Origin: a virus
Strand: one strand, 5' to 3'
IMG/VR virus record: IMGVR_UViG_3300042310_000426
Span: 1 to 33,795 of that record
Length of the DNA stretch: 33,795 nt
Part shown: piece after piece, positions 1-7,061 of the stretch
Numbering within the stretch: the stretch's first letter is position 1
How the letters are laid out: the number at the start of each line of letters is the position of its first letter
The notes under the pieces: generated by a model
Told to the model about the DNA's origin: nothing
The model's input: only the letters and a program-made list of their open reading frames with translations
Database searches by the model: none
Translations under genes and position numbers: made by a program

Positions 1-126
1 CAGCCGCTGGCGCGGCGCTGATCGTCACAACGAGCTTGGTCGCGGGCGCGGCAACGGGCGCTGCAGCTGCAGGCGGTCAGGTATTCAGCGCCGCCCTGTC
101 GTTCGACGCAGGCGCAGCCACCGGCG
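1..126. repeat. Terminal direct repeat, left copy (contig overlap)
   Basis: Bases 1-126 are identical to 33663-33788, and the coding frame is kept across the overlap. The simplest reading is that a circular or circularly permuted genome was assembled and cut here, not that the phage has a biological 126-bp terminal repeat. The GpA-type terminase predicts cohesive ends near 27.8 kb instead. Confidence 0.95.
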
Positions 127-344
127 TCGGCCCTGGTGCGGCGCCGGGGGTGCAGCTCACGGTGGTTACGACGCTGATCTCTGGTGCGGCGGTGACGTTC
201 GCGACGACCGAGAACAGCTCTCGAGTGCGCATCGGATCTCCGGATATGCGTGATGCCACACGAATCGGGTCTGCGGCAATGCGCGACGTCAAGCGTATTG
301 GGGGCAGCGTGCTGAAGAAAAACAACCGACCCACCCGGCACTGA
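1..344 (+). CDS. Ala/Gly-rich tandem-repeat structural protein, 3' part (continues from the right edge)
   Basis: This is the C-terminal part of the gene that starts at 33272; the reading frame enters at base 3. Joining the two ends through the 126-bp overlap gives a protein of 244 residues. This part holds the last three of about eight degenerate 22-25 residue repeats (pattern GVTLTxTxSLxPGAAxG, then an Ala/Gly stretch). A different, basic tail follows, with three copies of an 11-residue unit (RIGSxxMRDxx) ending in KKNNRPTRH. The stop at 342-344 lies 7 bases before the next start. Low-complexity repeats of this kind occur in phage fibre-like or surface proteins. Its place among structural genes upstream of gpW and portal suggests a virion component, but no enzymatic or binding function can be assigned. 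A TTG at 36 is not the true start. Confidence 0.8.
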   Translation, partial: AAGAALIVTTSLVAGAATGAAAAGGQVFSAALSFDAGAATGVGPGAAPGVQLTVVTTLISGAAVTFATTENSSRVRIGSPDMRDATRIGSAAMRDVKRIGGSVLKKNNRPTRH

Positions 345-351
345 GGCGACG

Positions 352-912
352 ATGCAGTCAAAGCTGATCGCAGGCGATAGCCTGACTTTCTCATCGTCGG
401 TGCCGGACTACCCGGCATCCGACGGCTACACGCTCACCTACAAGCTCGTCCGGCGCGATGCCGCCGGCGGGCCAATCACGATCGTCGCTGCTGCCGATGG
501 CGACGGCTACCTCGTCACGGTGCTGCCGGCGACGACCGCTAGCTGGACGCCGGGCAAGTACACCTGGGCGGCCTACGTCACGAAGACTGGCGAGCGGTAC
601 ACGGTCGAGACGGGCGAGGTCGAGATCCTGCCCGACCCGGCAGTGTCCGGCGCCCCGCTCGACATGCGCAGCCAGGCGCGCAAGGCGCTCGACGATCTCA
701 ACGCTGCCCGGGCGACCTGGGTGGCCACCGGTGGCCGCGTGAAGCGGTACTCGATCGCGGGTCGTGACATCGAATACAAGGACGCGGCCGAGATCGACAT
801 GGAGATCAACTACTGGACGAAGCAGGTCGGCGAAGAGCAGACGTCTGCAGACCTCGAGGCCGGCCGCCGGCCGAAAAACCGCATCTTGACGCGCTTCGTG
901 CGCCCGAGCTGA
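352..912 (+). CDS. Ig-like domain fused to a gpW-like head-tail joining domain
   Basis: The product is 186 residues. Residues 1-95 look like a beta-sandwich (alternating hydrophobics, 'SWTPGKYTWAAYV', 'RYTVETGEVEI'), similar to Ig-like domains on phage structural proteins. Residues about 105-165 match the style of lambda gpW: a helix 'RSQARKALDDLNAARATW', a beta hairpin 'GRVKRYSIAGRDIEY', then a second helix 'AAEIDMEINYWTKQV'. gpW (about 68 residues in lambda) sits at the portal vertex and is needed to attach the tail connector. Position directly before the portal gene agrees, because lambda W also precedes portal gene B. The Ig-like N-terminus is extra. The gpW call is by pattern and context, not by alignment. 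Confidence 0.7.
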   Translation: MQSKLIAGDSLTFSSSVPDYPASDGYTLTYKLVRRDAAGGPITIVAAADGDGYLVTVLPATTASWTPGKYTWAAYVTKTGERYTVETGEVEILPDPAVSGAPLDMRSQARKALDDLNAARATWVATGGRVKRYSIAGRDIEYKDAAEIDMEINYWTKQVGEEQTSADLEAGRRPKNRILTRFVRPS

Positions 913-914
913 CG

Positions 915-2549
915 ATGGGCTTCCGGGACTGGTTCACCGGCCTGCGGCGCGAGGCGGCGCCCTCGCGCGCGTCCGCGCGTGCCGAGCCGTCGTTGCGCGG
1001 CTCGACCAGCCTGGGCGCGCCGCCCAACCGCGCGCTGCGCTCGTTCATGGCGGCGAGCAACGACAGGCTCGTGGCCGACCTGTTGTCGATCGGCGGCCTG
1101 GTGTCGGGCAACAGCGAGATCCGGCAGTCGCTGCGCACGATGCGCATGCGGTCGCGTCAGCTGGCCAACGACAACGAGTACGCGAAGCGGTTCTTCCAGC
1201 TGCTGCGAAACAACGTCGTCGGGGCGAAGGGCTTCGACCTGCAGATGAAAATCTACAAGCCGCGCGGTCAGCTTGACGTGGCGGCGAACAACACGATCGA
1301 AGAGGCGCACGCCGCATTCTCGAAGATCGGCGTCTTCTCGGCCTGCGGCACGATGAGCCGGCGCGCGTTCGATCGCGCCGCCGTGACCCAGTGGGCACGC
1401 GACGGCGAGGTGCTGGTCGAGGTCCTGTACGGGCAGCGTTTCAACCGGTTCGGCATCGCGTTCAGCTTGCTCGACCCGGACTTGATCGATGAGGCCCTGA
1501 ACATCGGCAGCGGCGGGGCGATGCCCGGCTACGGGCGCATCCAGGGCGTTGAGATCCGCATGGGCATCGAGCGCGACCAGTACGGCCGACCGCTGGCCTA
1601 CTGGATGCACAACACGCACCCGAACGATGACGTGGTCAACGTCGGGTTTCAGCGGCACCGCCGCGTGCCGGCGGATCGCATCATCCATCGCTTCCTGCGC
1701 GATGAGCAGCGCGCCGGTACCAGCCGCGGCGTGCCGTGGCTGTTCGTGGCGATGCGCCGCCTGGCGATGCTCGGGGGCTATGAGGAGGCCGCGCTGGTCA
1801 ACGCGCGCCAGGGCGCTTCGAAGATGGGCTTCTACACCCAGCCGAACGACGATGCGGCGCTGGTGGGCGATGGCAGCAAGCTCGCAGACGTGAAGGACCA
1901 GAACGGCAACCTGATCACTGAGGCCGAGCCCGGCGTGTTCGGCGTGCTGCCGAAGGGCTGGGGCTTCGAGACCTACGACCCGACCTACCCGTCGGACGCA
2001 ATGGACGGGTTCGTCAAGTCGATGCTGCGCGCGTTCGCCGCCGGCGTGGGCATCAACTACAACGTGCTGGCCAGCGACCTGGAGAACGTCAACTACTCCT
2101 CGCTGCGGCAGGGCGCGCTGGAAGATCGCGACACCTACGAGTCGATCCAGCACACGTACATCGATGAGGTTGCGCTGCCGATGTTCGAGGCGTGGCTGCG
2201 CATGGCGCTCGACCTCGGCCAGATCGGCCGCTTGCCGATGGACGGCTTCGATCGGTTCAACAAGCCGGTGATGATCCCGCGCACCTGGCGCTGGGTCGAT
2301 CCGCTCAAGGAAGTCAGCGGCAAAGAGAAGGAACTGCAGCTCGGCATCACCACGCGCACGCGCCTGTGTGCCGAGCAGGGCATCGACTTCGAGCAGCTGG
2401 TCGATGAGCGCAAGCGCGAGGAAGACATCCTGCGCGCGGCCGGTATCACGCTGGGCGCACCCGCGCCGGCAGCCCCCGCGGCCCCGGCCGCAGCACAGAC
2501 CCCCGCAGAGCCTGCGGACGACGACGAAGACGAGGTAGCAGATGCCTGA
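915..2549 (+). CDS. Portal protein, lambda gpB family
   Basis: The product is 544 residues, the usual length for lambda-type portals (Phage_portal_2). Recognisable blocks include 'SRQLANDNEYAKRFFQLLRN' in the N-terminal third, 'WARDGEVLVEVLYG', 'SLLDPDLIDE', 'AYWMHNTHPND', 'VPADRIIHRF' and 'NYSSLRQGALEDRD' before the C-terminal helices. The last 40 residues are an Ala/Pro then acidic tail ending DDDEDEVADA. Portal forms the dodecameric channel at one capsid vertex through which terminase pumps DNA and to which the tail connector binds. The ATG at 915 lies 2 bases after the preceding stop. The 3' end overlaps the protease-capsid gene by 8 bases, indicating translational coupling. Confidence 0.96.
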   Translation: MGFRDWFTGLRREAAPSRASARAEPSLRGSTSLGAPPNRALRSFMAASNDRLVADLLSIGGLVSGNSEIRQSLRTMRMRSRQLANDNEYAKRFFQLLRNNVVGAKGFDLQMKIYKPRGQLDVAANNTIEEAHAAFSKIGVFSACGTMSRRAFDRAAVTQWARDGEVLVEVLYGQRFNRFGIAFSLLDPDLIDEALNIGSGGAMPGYGRIQGVEIRMGIERDQYGRPLAYWMHNTHPNDDVVNVGFQRHRRVPADRIIHRFLRDEQRAGTSRGVPWLFVAMRRLAMLGGYEEAALVNARQGASKMGFYTQPNDDAALVGDGSKLADVKDQNGNLITEAEPGVFGVLPKGWGFETYDPTYPSDAMDGFVKSMLRAFAAGVGINYNVLASDLENVNYSSLRQGALEDRDTYESIQHTYIDEVALPMFEAWLRMALDLGQIGRLPMDGFDRFNKPVMIPRTWRWVDPLKEVSGKEKELQLGITTRTRLCAEQGIDFEQLVDERKREEDILRAAGITLGAPAPAAPAAPAAAQTPAEPADDDEDEVADA

Positions 2550-4662
2550 TCGAGCGATGAACCTGGACCGCGCGAGCGAGACCTTCCGCACGGAGTTCCG
2601 TGCGGCGCTGGAGCAGCTGCAGGTCGGCGAGCGGATCCGCGTCGGCGACGTGGTCGGCGCGCTGCCCTCAAGCCAGCCGGCGCAGGGCGAGCGGGCCGAG
2701 CAGCCCGCGGTCGTGCAGTTCCTCGGCAGCCGCATCGGCCGCGAGGCGATCGACGAAGAGGGCCGCACCGTCGCGCTGTCGTTCTCCAGCGAAGAGCCGT
2801 ACGAACGCTGGTGGGGCATCGAGGTGCTCGGCCACCAGCGTGGCGAAGTGGACATCAACTGGGTCGGGTCAGGGCGGGCACCGCTGCTGGCCGACCATGA
2901 CACGAGGCAGCAGATCGGCGTGGTCCTGAGCGCCGAGCTGGGGACAGACCGGCGAGGTCTGGCAAGCGTGCGATTCGGAAAGAACGCGCGTGCTCAGCAG
3001 GAATGGCAGGACGTGCTGGATGGCGTGCGCGTCAACGTGAGCGTCGGTTACGAAATCCGCGAACTCGAGCTGGTGAAGCAAGAGGGCGAGGTGAACACGT
3101 ACCGCGTGACCGACTGGCAGCCGCTCGAAGTGAGCCTGGTCTCGATCCCGGCCGACATGACCGTCGGTGTGGGGCGCGAGGGTGGGCTGGAACTCAATCC
3201 GCCGGCCGTCGTTCCGGCCGCAGCGAAACCCGTGAAATTCAAGGAGAAAGCAATGCCCGAAATCACCGCAGGCGACATCGTCGTCGCCGAAACCGCAGCC
3301 CGCGAAGCGGCCCAGAAAACCGAACGCGAGCGCGCGGCCGGCATCCTCGAGCTCGGCACCCGGCACAACATGCGCCAGGTCGCCGAGGAGCACATCCACA
3401 AGGGCACCAGCCTCGAGCTGTTCCGCGGCCTGATGCTTGACGAGCTGCACAAGCGCGGCAGCGACAAGCCGCTGCAGAACCCGGCCGCCCAGATCGACCT
3501 GTCGGCGAACGAGGTCCGCCAGTTCTCCGTCGCGCGCTACTACCGCAGCCTCATCGACAAGGACGCAAGCGTCGCCCCGTTCGAGCACGAGTGCGCGAAA
3601 GCCGTGCGCGAGGCGCTGGAGCGTGCCGGCCAGCATGCGCGCGGCAAGGGCAACTTCCTGCCCTACGACGTGCTTGCCTCGCAGGTGCCCGGCGTGCGCT
3701 CGGTGGATGGCCGCCTGATGATCGGTGACCGCGTGATCGGCGCCCAGCGGGATCTGTCCTCGTCGAGCACCGCTGCCGGTGGCGCGATGGTCGCCACCGA
3801 CCTGCTCGCGGCCGACTTCATCACGCTGCTGCGCAACGCCTCGCTCGTGCGCCGCATGGGCGCCCGTGTCCTGGGCGGCCTGGTGGGCAACGTCGCGATC
3901 CCGCGGCAGACCGCCAGCATCACCCTCAACTGGGTGGCGCAGGCCGGTGCATCCACCGAGTCGGACGCGACCTTCGCGCAGGTGACCCTGTCGCCGAAGA
4001 CCGCCCACGGCATCCAGGACGTGACGCGCGACCTGCTGCTGCAGGGCACCCCGGCGGTCGAGGGCCTGGTGCGGATGGACCTGATCGAGTCGATGGCCAC
4101 CCAGCTCGACGCGATCGCGCTGCACGGCACCGGTGCATCGAACCAGCCGACGGGCCTCGCAGCCACGGCGGGTATCGGCTCGGTGGCCGGTGGCACCAAC
4201 GGTCTCGCGCCGACCTGGGACAACATCGTCGACCTCGAGTCGGCGGTGGCCAACAACAACGCGGCCGTGAACGCCGTCGGTTACCTCACGAACACCCGCG
4301 TGCGCGGTCGCCTGAAGCGCACGCAGAAGTTCGCGAGCACCAACGGGCAGGAGATCTGGATGCCCCCGATGGCCGGCGACGATGCGGCGCTGTACGGCTC
4401 GCTCAACGGCTACCGGGCCGGTGTGTCGAACAACGTCAGCAACACGCTCGTGAAGGGCTCCTCGGGCGCGGTCTGCTCGGCGATCTTCTTCGGCAACTGG
4501 AACGATCTGCTGATCGGCGAGTGGGGCACGGCGGAGATCCTGCCGGACGAAGTTACCCAGGCCGCGAACCGGATCGTGCGGATGCACGTGTACCAGACGC
4601 TCGACATCGCGGTGCGTCGTGCGCAGTCGTTCGCGGCGATGCTCGACGCGCTGACGGTCTAA
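2542..4662 (+). CDS. Prohead protease fused to HK97-fold major capsid protein
   Basis: The product is 706 residues with two parts. Residues 1-215 are an HK97-type prohead protease (U35/S78 family), with catalytic residues in the family motifs: His119 in 'LLADHD', Ser167 in 'VNVSVGY' and Glu196 in 'LEVSLVSIPAD'. Residues 238-400 form a charged helical region like the delta/scaffold domain, and from about 404 ('RDLSSSSTAAGGAMVATDLL') the HK97-type capsid fold follows. The protease would cut scaffold from capsid during maturation. Protease and capsid are usually separate genes in this family; here they share one frame. An internal Shine-Dalgarno and ATG at 3241-3255 could also give capsid alone (469 residues), so that protease need not be made in equal number. 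Confidence 0.95.
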   Translation: MPDRAMNLDRASETFRTEFRAALEQLQVGERIRVGDVVGALPSSQPAQGERAEQPAVVQFLGSRIGREAIDEEGRTVALSFSSEEPYERWWGIEVLGHQRGEVDINWVGSGRAPLLADHDTRQQIGVVLSAELGTDRRGLASVRFGKNARAQQEWQDVLDGVRVNVSVGYEIRELELVKQEGEVNTYRVTDWQPLEVSLVSIPADMTVGVGREGGLELNPPAVVPAAAKPVKFKEKAMPEITAGDIVVAETAAREAAQKTERERAAGILELGTRHNMRQVAEEHIHKGTSLELFRGLMLDELHKRGSDKPLQNPAAQIDLSANEVRQFSVARYYRSLIDKDASVAPFEHECAKAVREALERAGQHARGKGNFLPYDVLASQVPGVRSVDGRLMIGDRVIGAQRDLSSSSTAAGGAMVATDLLAADFITLLRNASLVRRMGARVLGGLVGNVAIPRQTASITLNWVAQAGASTESDATFAQVTLSPKTAHGIQDVTRDLLLQGTPAVEGLVRMDLIESMATQLDAIALHGTGASNQPTGLAATAGIGSVAGGTNGLAPTWDNIVDLESAVANNNAAVNAVGYLTNTRVRGRLKRTQKFASTNGQEIWMPPMAGDDAALYGSLNGYRAGVSNNVSNTLVKGSSGAVCSAIFFGNWNDLLIGEWGTAEILPDEVTQAANRIVRMHVYQTLDIAVRRAQSFAAMLDALTV
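3241..3255 (+). promoter_or_regulatory. Internal ribosome-binding site and in-frame ATG for free major capsid protein
   Basis: AAGGAG at 3241-3246, a 6-base spacer, then ATG at 3253 in the frame of the protease-capsid gene, codon 238. The new product would begin MPEITAGDIVV and hold the scaffold-like delta region plus the full capsid fold. An accurate Shine-Dalgarno at a domain border inside a coding region is unlikely by chance. It parallels the internal start of lambda Nu3 within gene C. Confidence 0.75.
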
Positions 4663-4695
4663 CCGGCCGGCGGGTCTCACGGTAGTGCTGCAGTA

Positions 4696-4726
4696 CTCCG
4701 GCGCTGCGTTCCCAGTAGCGCCGGAG
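4696..4726 (+). other. GC-rich RNA hairpin after the capsid gene
   Basis: CTCCGGCGCT at 4696-4705 is the exact reverse complement of AGCGCCGGAG at 4717-4726, with an 11-base loop. It lies in the 97-base gap between the capsid stop (4662) and the next start (4760), the longest intergenic gap in the structural part of the late operon. No T-run follows, so it is more likely a stabilising or processing hairpin that keeps capsid mRNA abundant than a full terminator. Confidence 0.6.
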
Positions 4727-4759
4727 GTTGTGCCCACCCATCAACGAGGACACCCGAAC

Positions 4760-5008
4760 ATGAAACGCATCCTGATCAACGACAACGTGCTGGTCCCCTC
4801 CGACATCGAGGGCCAGATGATGACCCTGTTCGTCGGCACCGTCGCCGACCTCGACGACAACACCGCAGGGCTCGTGGTGGCATCCGGCCGCGGCGCGTAC
4901 GTGAAAAAGGACGACGCCGGCAAGTACGAGCGGGCGGTGAAAGACACCACTCCGGTGGAGTCGGAGGCGGCGCCGGCCGAGAAGGCCGAGAAGCAGCCCG
5001 GCAAGTAG
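4760..5008 (+). CDS. Small head protein in the gpFI position
   Basis: The product is 82 residues, starting at ATG 4760 with a weak GAGG about 10 bases upstream. It has a compact N-terminal half ('MKRILINDNVLVPSDIEG', 'LFVGTVADLDDNTAGLVVASGRGAYV') and a charged Glu/Lys/Ala tail ending AEKAEKQPGK. No family is recognised with certainty. It lies between the major capsid gene and an FII-like joining gene, the place taken in lambda by FI, which helps terminase dock on proheads. That role is suggested by gene order only. Capsid decoration or completion is another possibility. Confidence 0.75.
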   Translation: MKRILINDNVLVPSDIEGQMMTLFVGTVADLDDNTAGLVVASGRGAYVKKDDAGKYERAVKDTTPVESEAAPAEKAEKQPGK

Positions 5009-5018
5009 GCGCTGACCG

Positions 5019-5297
5019 ATGCCCTACACGGACGACGCCTCGGAGTTCTTCGCCGAGGATGACTTTGCCGAGGTGGTGACCATCGCTGGCGCGTCCGTGC
5101 GGGCGATCTTCGACAGTACCTACGCTCGCGCGGGCGGCATCGTGGCCTCCAGCGACCCGGCACTCTGGGTGCCAAGTGCAGACGTATCCACGGTCGCCCG
5201 AGGGGCGGCTGTGGTGGTGCGCGGTGTGGCCTACACCGTGCGCGACATCGAGGCCGATGGCACCGGCGTCACGGTGCTGCAGCTGGAGCGCAGCTAA
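5019..5297 (+). CDS. Head-tail joining protein, gpFII-like
   Basis: The product is 92 residues. The acidic N-terminus 'DDASEFFAEDDFAEVVTIAG' followed by 'VRAIFDSTYARAGG' and the ending 'VVRGVAYTVRDIEADGTGVTVLQLER' is typical of the lambda gpFII / ATP-binding sugar transporter-like head-tail joining family. This protein forms the connector surface that the tail binds after DNA packaging. It begins 10 bases after the preceding stop, and its stop overlaps the next start as TAATG, matching the lambda order FI-FII. Confidence 0.8.
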   Translation: MPYTDDASEFFAEDDFAEVVTIAGASVRAIFDSTYARAGGIVASSDPALWVPSADVSTVARGAAVVVRGVAYTVRDIEADGTGVTVLQLERS

Positions 5298-5758
5298 TGC
5301 CGCACTTCACGATCGCAGCGCGCGATGCGCTGCGCACCGCAGTTACCGGCCTAGCCACCACCGGCGGTCGGGTGTACACCGCGCACACGCGCGACGACGC
5401 GCTGCTGTTCAGCGGCCAGCTGCCCGGGCTGGTGCTGCTCACCCCGCGCGAGGAGATCGCGCCGGCCGTGCTCGGGCAGTCGATCTACGAGCGCACCGCG
5501 ACCTTCGAGTTGATCGCGTGCGTCGAGAAAACCGCAGCGGCGGCCGACCTCGGCCTGGCTGTCTACCAGATCGTGCAGGAAATCGAGATCGCGCTGGCCG
5601 GGCCGTTGACGGTGGCCGGTCGGCAGGTGCCGTTCTACCTGGGCGGCTCGATCGAGACCGAGAGTTCTGAGCAGGGTGATCGCCTGGTGGCGATGCTCAT
5701 CCTGCCGGTGCAGGCGATGTTCTACACAACCGCAGGCGTCCCCGACGCTCACGCATAG
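5297..5758 (+). CDS. Tail terminator-like protein, gpU position
   Basis: The product is 153 residues. It starts with 'MPHFTIAARDALRTAVTGLATTGGRVYTAHTR', a common opening of phage minor tail/terminator proteins (an amphipathic helix followed by 'v.~r' strands). Its middle has 'ATFELIACVEKTA', and the C-terminus has 'GDRLVAMLILPVQAMFYT'. Tail terminators form the hexamer that caps the tail tube at the correct length and joins it to the head connector. The position between an FII-like gene and the tail-tube gene supports this. The start overlaps the FII stop. Assignment rests on fold-like pattern and synteny. Confidence 0.7.
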   Translation: MPHFTIAARDALRTAVTGLATTGGRVYTAHTRDDALLFSGQLPGLVLLTPREEIAPAVLGQSIYERTATFELIACVEKTAAAADLGLAVYQIVQEIEIALAGPLTVAGRQVPFYLGGSIETESSEQGDRLVAMLILPVQAMFYTTAGVPDAHA

Positions 5759-5767
5759 GAGAGTCAC

Positions 5768-6421
5768 ATGGCAATCAGCATTTCCACGGGGGCGACCGTA
5801 GCGATCGCCTCGACCTACGGCACGGCGGTCAACATGACCGCAATCACCAATGCCAACCCGGCGGTGGCCACCCTGGCCGCCGGGCACGGTGTGGTGGTCG
5901 GCGACTTCATCGAGGTCACCACCTCGGGCTGGGGCCGGATTCAGGGCCGTCTGTTCCGCGTGTCGGCCGTCGCGACCAACGACGTGACGCTCGAGGGGCT
6001 CAACACCACCAGCACCACCGCATACCCGGCGCTGGGTGGCACCGGTACCGTGCGTCGCATCACGGCCTGGACGAACCTGTCGCAGCTGCAGTCCATCGCG
6101 ATCAGCGGTGGCGATCAGCAGTACGCCGACAGCACCGCGATCGACGATTTGGTCCAGAAGCAGATCCCGACCACGCGCAACCCCTACGTCGTGGCGATGA
6201 CCGCGTTCTTCGATCCGGCGCTGTCCTGGTGGACGGCGGTGCGTGCCGCGCAGGCCGGCGGCATCCCGGTCGGCTTTCGGGTCGTACTGCCGTCTGGCAA
6301 CCGCACGGTCTGCAACGGCTACTGGACGCTCGCCGAGGTGCCGAACGTTGCGCGCGATGCGCCGGTCACGCACGCGATCGACGTGGCCTTCAGCGTCGAC
6401 GCTACGCCGTACGCGACCTGA
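5768..6421 (+). CDS. Major tail tube protein
   Basis: The product is 217 residues, starting at ATG 5768 after 'aggagagtcac', a good Shine-Dalgarno. The N-terminus 'ISISTGATVAIASTYG' and the internal 'VVVGDFIEVTTSGWGRIQGRLFRVSA' are typical of siphophage tail-tube subunits. A 'FFDPALSWWTAVRAAQAGG' segment lies in the second half and the chain ends with a beta strand 'AIDVAFSVDATPY'. The subunits stack as hexameric rings around the tape measure. It is placed directly upstream of the tail chaperones, as expected. The stop overlaps the next start (TGATG at 6419-6423). Confidence 0.88.
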   Translation: MAISISTGATVAIASTYGTAVNMTAITNANPAVATLAAGHGVVVGDFIEVTTSGWGRIQGRLFRVSAVATNDVTLEGLNTTSTTAYPALGGTGTVRRITAWTNLSQLQSIAISGGDQQYADSTAIDDLVQKQIPTTRNPYVVAMTAFFDPALSWWTAVRAAQAGGIPVGFRVVLPSGNRTVCNGYWTLAEVPNVARDAPVTHAIDVAFSVDATPYAT

Positions 6422-6813
6422 TGGACGTCGCGGACATTCAGCGGCGGGCGGCCGCGGCCCGCGAGTTCGAGCAGGCGGTCGGGGAGCGCAGCTTCCGTTT
6501 GCGTATCCCGACCCAGCACGAGACGCAGGTCGAGATCCTGCGCGCCGGCGGCGGCGAGGAGCGCACGCAGCATGTGGCGCTCGCGCTCATGCAGCGTGCG
6601 GTAATCGAGCGGGCCATCATCGGCTGGCGGGGCGTGACCACCGGCGACCTGTTGCCCGATGAGTCGGTCGAGTACGAGACGGTCGACTACGTGCCGGTGC
6701 TGGTGCCGCTGCTGCTCGACGCCCAGCCAGAGATTGGCCGGGCGCTGACCGAGGCGCTGGTTTCGCGGGTGGCCGAGCGCAACGCGAAGATCGAGGCCGC
6801 TCGAAAAAACTAG
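6421..6813 (+). CDS. Tail assembly chaperone, gpG-like (0-frame product)
   Basis: The product is 130 residues, ending just past a slippery heptamer. It begins 'MDVADIQRRAAAAREFEQAVGERSFRLRIPTQHETQVE' and includes 'ALALMQRAVIERAIIGWRGVTTGDLL', like gpG-type chaperones that coat the tape measure before tube assembly. The TAG at 6811-6813 is bypassed when ribosomes slip back one base at A-AAA-AAC (6804-6810), giving a 213-residue fusion. Location between tail tube and tape measure is the classic one for the G/GT pair. Confidence 0.88.
   Translation: MDVADIQRRAAAAREFEQAVGERSFRLRIPTQHETQVEILRAGGGEERTQHVALALMQRAVIERAIIGWRGVTTGDLLPDESVEYETVDYVPVLVPLLLDAQPEIGRALTEALVSRVAERNAKIEAARKN
6804..6810 (+). 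other. Programmed -1 ribosomal frameshift site (A-AAA-AAC)
   Basis: The heptamer A AAA AAC is in the correct register: the zero-frame codons are AAA and AAC, followed at once by TAG. Slipping back one base gives AAA-AAA-CTA and continues to 7059-7061. The motif, its place at the end of the first chaperone and the open -1 frame together fit a lambda G/GT-type programmed frameshift. Confidence 0.9.
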
Positions 6814-7061
6814 CGGCGCGCGTCGAGTGGAACCGGTCCCGCCGAGAGGCGGCCCGGTTCGCGGTGGGCGGGTTCGGGGACCTGGTCGAGGCCCCTGGCA
6901 CTCCCGACGAGCTCGAGGCGCGCGCACTGCACTGCTGGAACTTCATGGGCGGCTGGCATCCGGAGCGGCTGCCGGTGTACGCCGCCCTGTACGAGATCGA
7001 CGACATCGGCGCAGTCGTCGAGGCTACCGTCGCCATTCGCGACGCACAGGAATCGGGCTGA
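6810..7061 (+). CDS. Tail assembly chaperone, T-like extension reached by -1 frameshift
   Basis: This is an 83-residue segment translated only as the C-terminal part of the frameshift product. It contains 'AARFAVGGFGDLVEAPG', 'LELEAR'-like acidic helices around 'DELEARALHCWNFMGGW' and 'LPVYAALYEIDDIGAVVEATVAIRD'. The Trp/Leu-rich compact character resembles the DUF1799-type second component of tail chaperones. No ribosome-binding site suggests independent translation; ATG 6864 has no good Shine-Dalgarno. Its TGA overlaps the next start as TGATG. In the lambda model the extension recruits tail-tube subunits to the tape-measure complex. Confidence 0.85.
   Translation, partial: LAARVEWNRSRREAARFAVGGFGDLVEAPGTPDELEARALHCWNFMGGWHPERLPVYAALYEIDDIGAVVEATVAIRDAQESG

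Noticed and set aside
1-126. Terminal repeat as a biological direct terminal repeat
   Set aside because: It lies inside a coding gene and in frame at both ends, has a length typical of assembly overlap, and the terminase is of the cos-cutting GpA type.
810-2903. Long open frame on the minus strand opposite the portal gene (697 codons)
   Set aside because: High GC content keeps the antisense frame open. The product is His/Arg/Ala-rich with no family pattern, no ribosome site and direct overlap with a certain portal gene. The same applies to 2869-4737, 5351-6373, 7957-8886, 12908-14125, 24407-26233 and 28450-29745.
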